In this document: piece by piece, positions 22,672-27,317 of the stretch
Layout of the letters: each line of letters starts with the position of its first letter
How positions within the stretch are numbered: position 1 is the stretch's first letter
Origin: JBAPRR01 sp049281195
GTDB lineage: Bacteria; Actinomycetota; Acidimicrobiia; Acidimicrobiales; CAVXTF01
Reading direction: 5' to 3'
Assembly: GCA_049281195.1 (NCBI GenBank)
Contig: JBAPRR010000344.1
Location: 1-27,317, forward strand
Length of the DNA: 27,317 bases
Program-made: the position numbers and the translations under genes
The notes under the pieces: generated by a model
The model's input: the letters and a program-made list of their open reading frames with translations, nothing else
The model's database searches: none
What the model was told of the DNA's origin: nothing

Positions 22672-23427
22672 ATGGCTTCGATTCCTGTGGAGCTCCGAGC
22701 GGAGGTGGCCCCCGTCTCGTCGAGTGCAAGCCAGCTCCTACCGGTAACAGAAGCCCTCGCTCCACTGCTTGGCGGGAGGGGTCTCGAACGCGGGAGCGTT
22801 CTTCTCGTCGACACCGGCACCGCTAGGACCAACCGGCTCAGCAGAGGTTGGGAGGGACCCGGAGCCGGAGGAGCCACCACCCTTTCAATGGCGCTCGGGG
22901 TGGCGGCCAGCGCGGCGGGATCTTGGTGCCTCGCCGTCGGGTTCAACAATGCCGGGCTGGTCGCCATGGCCGAGCTCGGCATGGACCTCGACCACCTGGC
23001 GATCGTCCCCCGCCCCGGGCACAACTGGGCGGAAGTGGTGTCAGCCGCGCTCGACGGGATGGACCTCGTGATACTGCGCCTCCCCTTTCCCGCCCGCCTG
23101 ACCATGGCACGCAGGCTCACCGCTCTGGCTCGCCGGAGGCGGGCCGTATTGATCGTTCTGGCGGGAGAGAAGGCCTGGCCAGAGGCCCCTGACCTGGTAT
23201 TTCGCGTCCACGATGCCGGCTGGGGCGGCGTGGGCGAGGGCCACGGCCACCTGAAGTCGAGGGTGGCGACGGTTGTTGCAGTGGGAAGAAGGGGGGCTTC
23301 GCGGCCGGTACGCCGGAGGCTCTGGCTCCCCGGTGAGTCAGGAGCTGTGACCGCCGAGGATGTTCCCGAAGCTCACGTTCTGGAAGCTCACATCCCTGTT
23401 GCCGCCCGCACGAGCTCGGGCGGGTGA
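22672..23427 (+). CDS. imuA': ImuA' mutasome accessory protein
   Basis: A 251-residue RecA-fold-like accessory factor of the damage-induced mutasome, needed with ImuB and DnaE2 for SOS mutagenesis in mycobacteria. It has the actinobacterial ImuA' profile: LPVTEALAPLLGGRGLERGS (23-42), a P-loop-like but degenerate AGGATTLSMALG (65-76) with no GKT, SWCLAVGFNNAGLVAMAELG, DLDHLAIVPRPG, and a C-terminal RRRLWLPGE. The segment between GSVLLVD and AGGATTL is longer than I expect for the family (an apparent insertion of about 15 residues). The start is immediately downstream of the LexA box. It overlaps imuB by GTGA, so translation is coupled. The call rests on pattern plus context. Confidence 0.88.
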   Translation: MASIPVELRAEVAPVSSSASQLLPVTEALAPLLGGRGLERGSVLLVDTGTARTNRLSRGWEGPGAGGATTLSMALGVAASAAGSWCLAVGFNNAGLVAMAELGMDLDHLAIVPRPGHNWAEVVSAALDGMDLVILRLPFPARLTMARRLTALARRRRAVLIVLAGEKAWPEAPDLVFRVHDAGWGGVGEGHGHLKSRVATVVAVGRRGASRPVRRRLWLPGESGAVTAEDVPEAHVLEAHIPVAARTSSGG

Positions 23428-24686
23428 CGGGTGCAGCGGCCAGGGAGATGGAACAGGCAGGGCAGATGGAGCGGTACCTGGTCATTTGGTGCCCTGACCT
23501 GCTCGAAGAGAAAGAGGAGGGCCGCGAGAGGAGGGCGTTCGAGCAGGTTGTCGAGGCGGTTTCGCCTCTCGCGACACGTATAGAGAAGGTGAGGCCCGGA
23601 GTATGCGCCATCCCCACCATCGGGCCTTCGCGTTACTTCGGAGGCGATCCCTCTTTCTCCCTACTGGTCGCCCGGACCGTTGAAGAAGCGGTCCAGGGGA
23701 CGGGAGCCGGGGTGGGGGTTGCCGACGGGCTGTTCGCAGCGGTTCTGGCCGGGCGGACAGGGGTGTCGGAGGCTGTTGGTTCAGCTTTCGTCGTCCCGCC
23801 CGGAGGCACCCCGGCTTTCCTTACGTCGTGGCCCGTCGGGATACTCGAACGCGATGAGCTTGCGGAGCTTTGCGGCAGGCTCGGGATCAGGACCCTCGGT
23901 CAGTTCGCGGCTCTTCCCACCAGGCATGTCCTCGCACGCTTCGGCACAGACGGAGTCGCCTGCCACCGGGCCGCCTCGGGGAAGACAGGCGAATTGCCGG
24001 GGCTGCGTGTCCCAGATCCGGCAGATGCCCAGGTCAACGGCAAGAACGGGGCGAACGGGCCTGTGGTACGCCAGCCCGGGTTCTGGGGAGGGACCGCCGA
24101 GGCTGACGTCCGTGCCGGGATCGCCATCGGCCGCATTCAAGAAGAGCTCGGACCCGAAGAGGTGTTGGCCGTCAGGCTCCAGGGGGGCAGGTCGCCATCC
24201 GAACGCGCCCGCCTGGTACCGGTCGACAGCCGGGTGGTGGGCACAAGGGTGGACCGCTCGGTCGAGCGTTCCTTGGCGCGTTCTTCGGCTCCGCGGTCCA
24301 TAAATCCGGTGCGCTCAATAAATCCGGCGCACTCAATAAATACAGTCCACCCTTCCAACACCGCCCCATGGCCGGGGAGGATCCCACCTCCTTCTCCGGC
24401 GGTGGTACTCGAGAAGCCGGTGCCGGTCACCCTGGTCGATGCCGCCGGCAAAGAGGTCAACGTGTCGGGCCGGGTGCTTCTTTCTTCGGCACCTGACCGG
24501 ATATCGGTGTGCGGCGGGCCATGGGAGAAGGTCGAAAGGTGGGCCGGGCCCTGGCCGGCCGACGAACGGTGGTGGTCCCTGGAGCACCGGCGCAGAGCGA
24601 GAGTGCAGCTGGTGACGAGCTCCGGCTCCGCCCAACTCCTCGTTGCCGAAAACGGGGGGTGGTGGCTCGAGGGGGTCTACGACTGA
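23424..24686 (+). CDS. imuB: ImuB, Y-family-like mutasome scaffold, shortened N-terminus
   Basis: A 420-residue pseudo-polymerase that bridges DnaE2 and the sliding clamp. Recognised parts: YLVIWCPD (18-25), RPGVCAIPTIGPSRYFGG (57-74), GVGVADGLFAAVLAGR (96-111), FVVPPGGTPAFL (122-133), LGIRTLGQFAALPTRHVLARFG (first at 153), the clamp-binding-type QPGFWG (217-222), and the C-terminal GPWPADERWW and WWLEGVYD. Between WCPD and the RRAFEQVVEAV helix only about 13 residues remain, where typical ImuB has about 65, so part of the palm/finger region is missing. A four-fold RSINPV-like repeat (from 291) fills a linker. Start is the GTG overlapping imuA'; M15 is an alternative. Confidence 0.9.
   Translation: MTGAAAREMEQAGQMERYLVIWCPDLLEEKEEGRERRAFEQVVEAVSPLATRIEKVRPGVCAIPTIGPSRYFGGDPSFSLLVARTVEEAVQGTGAGVGVADGLFAAVLAGRTGVSEAVGSAFVVPPGGTPAFLTSWPVGILERDELAELCGRLGIRTLGQFAALPTRHVLARFGTDGVACHRAASGKTGELPGLRVPDPADAQVNGKNGANGPVVRQPGFWGGTAEADVRAGIAIGRIQEELGPEEVLAVRLQGGRSPSERARLVPVDSRVVGTRVDRSVERSLARSSAPRSINPVRSINPAHSINTVHPSNTAPWPGRIPPPSPAVVLEKPVPVTLVDAAGKEVNVSGRVLLSSAPDRISVCGGPWEKVERWAGPWPADERWWSLEHRRRARVQLVTSSGSAQLLVAENGGWWLEGVYD
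24294..24347 (+). repeat. 18-bp x3 tandem repeat in imuB linker
   Basis: Units 24294-24311, 24312-24329 and 24330-24347 encode RSINPV, RSINPA and HSINTV, followed by a degenerate fourth (HPSNTA). AATAAAT-type codons make them locally AT-rich against the GC-rich gene. Confidence 0.9.
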
Positions 24687-24715
24687 TGGGACCCCACCTA
24701 TCGGGGGGCCGCTGA
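24686..24715 (+). other. Nine-codon mini-ORF bridging imuB and dnaE2
   Basis: ATG 24686 overlaps the imuB TGA as TGATG and encodes MGPHLSGGR. Its TGA (24713-24715) overlaps the dnaE2 ATG as TGATG. It spans the whole intergenic gap and would let ribosomes reinitiate stepwise into dnaE2. Seen directly in sequence; translation is inference. Confidence 0.5.
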
Positions 24716-27317
24716 TGGCGGTCCCCTACGCCGAGCTCCACTGCCATTCGAACTTCAGCTTCCTCGACGGCGCCTCCCACCCTGAAGAGCTGGTCGCAGA
24801 GGGTGTGCGCCTGGGACTCGAGGCCCTGGCCATCACCGACCACGACGGTCTTTACGGAGTGGTCCGCTTTGCCGAGGCGGCCAGGCTGGCCGGGTTGCGG
24901 TCGGTGTTCGGTGCCGAGCTGTCTCTGCTCCCCCGGTCCCAGAGCACCCAGCTCCGGAGCACCCAGAACCGGAGCACCCAGAAGATCGACCGGACAGGGG
25001 TCCCGGACCCTCCCGGCGAGCACGTGGGGGTCATAGCCCGAGATCCGGAGGGATATGCCCGCCTGAGCAGGGCGATAGCCGTCGCCCACCTGGCAGGAAA
25101 GGAGAAGGGCAGGCCCATCTTCGAGCTCTCCGACCTGGCCGAACGCCATGACGGGCACTGGCTGGTGCTCACCGGGTGCCGAAAGGGAACGGTCCCGTCG
25201 GCCCTCACCAATTGGGGACCCCAGGCCGCTTCACACGCGCTCGACGACCTGGTCGGAGCGTTCGGTCAAAAAAATGTGGCGGTCGAGATCTGGGACCACG
25301 GCGATCCGCTCGACACGGCACGAAATGATGCGCTCGCAGAGTTGGCGGTCAGGGCGGGCCTGCCGATAGTCGCCACCAACAACGTCCACTACGCCACCCC
25401 GCAGGCGAGGCCGCTCGCCACCGTGCTCGGTGCCATAAGAGCGCGGCAGTCCCTCCCCGACCTCGTGGGATGGACCCCGCCGGCAGCCACCGCCCACCTG
25501 CGATCCGGTGCCGAGCAACAGAGACGGTTCGCTCGCTGGCCGGGGGCGGTCGAGACCGCGTACGAGCTCGGCCTGGAGTGCGCGTTCGACCTGCGTCTCG
25601 TGGCTCCGAACCTTCCCAACTTTCCGGTGCCCGGCAACCACACCGAGCAGAGCTGGTTGGCCGAGCTCGCACGCCAGGGCGCGATCACCCGTTACGGAAA
25701 GCGCGAGTCGGAGCGGGTACTTGGAGCATGGGCGCAGATCGATCACGAGCTCGAGGTGATCGGGGATCTCGGGTTCGCCGGTTACTTCCTGATCGTCTGG
25801 GACATCGTCGAGTTCTGCCGCCGCAACGACATCTACTGCCAGGGCCGCGGGTCGGCAGCCAATTCAGCGGTGTGCTTTGCGCTCGGCATCACGAGAGCAG
25901 ACGCCGTATCACTAGGACTCCTGTTCGAACGCTTCTTGTCCCCCGAACGCGACGGGCCTCCAGACATAGACGTCGACATCGAGTCGGGAAGGCGCGAGGA
26001 AGTGATCGCCTACGTCTACGAGCGCTACGGCAGGCACCACACCGCGCAGGTTGCGAACGTCATAACCTACCGGCCGCGCTCGGCAATCCGCGACGTCGGA
26101 AAAGCGCTCGGGTACGAGCTCGCCGAAGTAGACGGTTGGGCGAAGGCGATCGACCGGGGTGACTCACTCGACCAGGCCGGTGTTCCGGACTTGGTAGGGA
26201 AGCTCGTAAGTGAGGTCATCGACTTTCCACGACATCTTGGTCTGCACTCTGGCGGCATGGTGATCTGTGACCGCCCGGTGATCGAGGTGTGTCCCGTCGA
26301 ATGGGCACGTATGCCGGGAAGGACCGCTCTTCAGTGGGACAAGGAGGACTGCGCCACTGTCGGGTTGGTCAAGTTCGATCTGCTCGGTCTCGGCATGCTC
26401 GAAGCACTGCACCGCTGCGTCGACCTCGTGCGTGACGCACACGGTATCCATGTGGACCTCGGTCTTCTCCACCAGGAAGACGCCGTCTACGACATGTTGT
26501 GCAAGGCCGACACGGTCGGGGTCTTCCAGGTGGAGAGCCGCGCGCAGATGGCCACTCTTCCGCGGGTCGCGCCACGCTGCTTCAACGATCTCGTGGTCGA
26601 GGTGGCGATCATCCGTCCGGGACCGATCCAGGGTGGATCTGTTCATCCGTACATCAGGCGCCGCCGCGGGCAGGAAGCACCCGATCCGCCGCATCCGTTG
26701 TTGAAGAAGGCGCTCGACAAGACCCTCGGTGTCCCCATCTATCAGGAACAGCTGATGCAGATCGCGATCGACGCTGCCGGGTTCACGCCTGCCGAATCAG
26801 ACGAACTCCGCCAGGCGATGAGCGCCAAGAGGTCGTCAGAGCGCATGGCCAAGATGAAAGAGCGTTTGTTCGCCGGCATGGCAGAACGCGGGATCACAGG
26901 TGAGACGGCAGAAGAGATCGCGGGCAAACTCGCGGCCTTCGCCGCGTTCGGTTTCCCCGAGAGCCACGCAGTGTCGTTCGCGTACCTGGTGTACTCGAGC
27001 GCCTGGTTGAAGCTGCACTACCCCGCGGCGTTCTGCGCGGCGCTGCTCAATTCGCAACCCATGGGGTTCTGGAATCCGCAGAGCCTCGTCGCTGATGCCA
27101 AGAGGCATGACGTTGTCGTAAACGGTGCGCACGTGAACTCGTCGGAGGCGGACGCCTCGCTGGATTGGGGAGACTCCGGCCCGGTGGGGGGTGCGATAGG
27201 TGCTGCCGCGGCACAACCTCAAGTGCTTCTTGGTCTCGGTGCTATCAGGTCGGTCGGGAGTGAGACCGCGGAGCGAATCGCGGAGGGGCGGCCTTATGCA
27301 TCGGTGGAGGATCTGGT
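24715..27317 (+). CDS. dnaE2: DnaE2 error-prone DNA polymerase III alpha subunit, 3' end beyond window
   Basis: C-family polymerase used in SOS mutagenesis with ImuA' and ImuB. The frame is open to the last base (867 complete codons), so about 200 or more residues of the C-terminus are outside. The N-terminal PHP domain reads ELHCHSNFSFLDGASHPEEL (7-26) and ALAITDHDGLYG (37-48), where DnaE1-type proteins have TDHGNL. The polymerase active site is PDIDVDIESGRREEV with D417 and D419. GPIQGG, IYQEQLMQIA and FGFPESHAVSFAYLVY are typical of DnaE2. A 15-bp unit repeated three times gives an RSTQx loop (residues 76-90) inside the PHP domain. ATG 24715 is the only start in frame near the family-like N-terminus; it is reached by the TGATG mini-ORF. 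Confidence 0.96.
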   Translation, partial: MAVPYAELHCHSNFSFLDGASHPEELVAEGVRLGLEALAITDHDGLYGVVRFAEAARLAGLRSVFGAELSLLPRSQSTQLRSTQNRSTQKIDRTGVPDPPGEHVGVIARDPEGYARLSRAIAVAHLAGKEKGRPIFELSDLAERHDGHWLVLTGCRKGTVPSALTNWGPQAASHALDDLVGAFGQKNVAVEIWDHGDPLDTARNDALAELAVRAGLPIVATNNVHYATPQARPLATVLGAIRARQSLPDLVGWTPPAATAHLRSGAEQQRRFARWPGAVETAYELGLECAFDLRLVAPNLPNFPVPGNHTEQSWLAELARQGAITRYGKRESERVLGAWAQIDHELEVIGDLGFAGYFLIVWDIVEFCRRNDIYCQGRGSAANSAVCFALGITRADAVSLGLLFERFLSPERDGPPDIDVDIESGRREEVIAYVYERYGRHHTAQVANVITYRPRSAIRDVGKALGYELAEVDGWAKAIDRGDSLDQAGVPDLVGKLVSEVIDFPRHLGLHSGGMVICDRPVIEVCPVEWARMPGRTALQWDKEDCATVGLVKFDLLGLGMLEALHRCVDLVRDAHGIHVDLGLLHQEDAVYDMLCKADTVGVFQVESRAQMATLPRVAPRCFNDLVVEVAIIRPGPIQGGSVHPYIRRRRGQEAPDPPHPLLKKALDKTLGVPIYQEQLMQIAIDAAGFTPAESDELRQAMSAKRSSERMAKMKERLFAGMAERGITGETAEEIAGKLAAFAAFGFPESHAVSFAYLVYSSAWLKLHYPAAFCAALLNSQPMGFWNPQSLVADAKRHDVVVNGAHVNSSEADASLDWGDSGPVGGAIGAAAAQPQVLLGLGAIRSVGSETAERIAEGRPYASVEDL
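24940..24984 (+). repeat. 15-bp x3 tandem repeat in dnaE2 PHP domain
   Basis: Units 24940-24954, 24955-24969 and 24970-24984 (CGGAGCACCCAGAAN type) encode QSTQL, RSTQN and RSTQK in a loop following ELSLLPR. Confidence 0.9.

Overview
The window is a GC-rich chromosomal stretch from an actinobacterium, most likely of the class Acidimicrobiia. The evidence is gene content: an F420-biosynthesis guanylyltransferase, FadE-type acyl-CoA dehydrogenases, a MatB-like acyl-CoA ligase, an HU protein with a lysine/alanine tail, and an imuA'-imuB-dnaE2 mutasome cassette behind a textbook actinobacterial LexA box. The class assignment is inference. No rRNA, tRNA, CRISPR array, insertion sequence or integrase was seen.

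Layout. 1-1174 (+): 3' end of an HhH-GPD protein, then thiE. 1171-3089 (-): acyl-CoA dehydrogenase followed by an alpha/beta-hydrolase-fold protein that seems to have lost its catalytic Ser and His. 3476-5300 (+): metallo-beta-lactamase-fold hydrolase and an ArsB/SLC13-like permease. 5328-7924 (-): DMT-type transporter translationally coupled to a glutamate dehydrogenase. 8106-11157 (+): second acyl-CoA dehydrogenase and a membrane GAF-GGDEF diguanylate cyclase. 11159-12106 (-): an enlarged RNase HII, divergent from a small conserved-looking protein (12231-12455, +). 12517-14858 (-): MatB-like ligase, RpiB/LacAB-like isomerase and GYD-domain protein, apparently one operon. 14922-19205 (+): GH38 alpha-mannosidase, cofC/fbiD, PIG-L deacetylase. 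19528-20313 (-): HU with a long H1-like tail and a clear intrinsic terminator. 20551-22559 (+): a small beta-rich protein, an uncertain small ORF and an orphan soluble VirD4/TraG-like ATPase. 22644-27317 (+): LexA box, imuA', imuB and dnaE2, with dnaE2 running off the window.

The best-defined functional unit is the SOS mutasome at the right end. A perfect 16-bp LexA palindrome sits 12 bp before the imuA' start. imuA' and imuB overlap by GTGA. imuB and dnaE2 are bridged by a nine-codon mini-ORF that overlaps both through TGATG. ImuB itself looks shortened by about 50 residues in its N-terminal catalytic region but keeps a candidate clamp-binding motif.

The most unusual window-wide signal is the number of short tandem duplications. 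More than a dozen arrays with units of 5-24 bp lie in or beside almost every operon. Inside genes every unit is a multiple of three, giving repeat tails or loops in HhH-GPD, DMT, DGC, RNase HII, ligase, ImuB and DnaE2. This looks like ongoing replication slippage tolerated where frame is kept. The possible previously undescribed system is the orphan ATPase with its small partner(s), placed between HU and the SOS mutasome.
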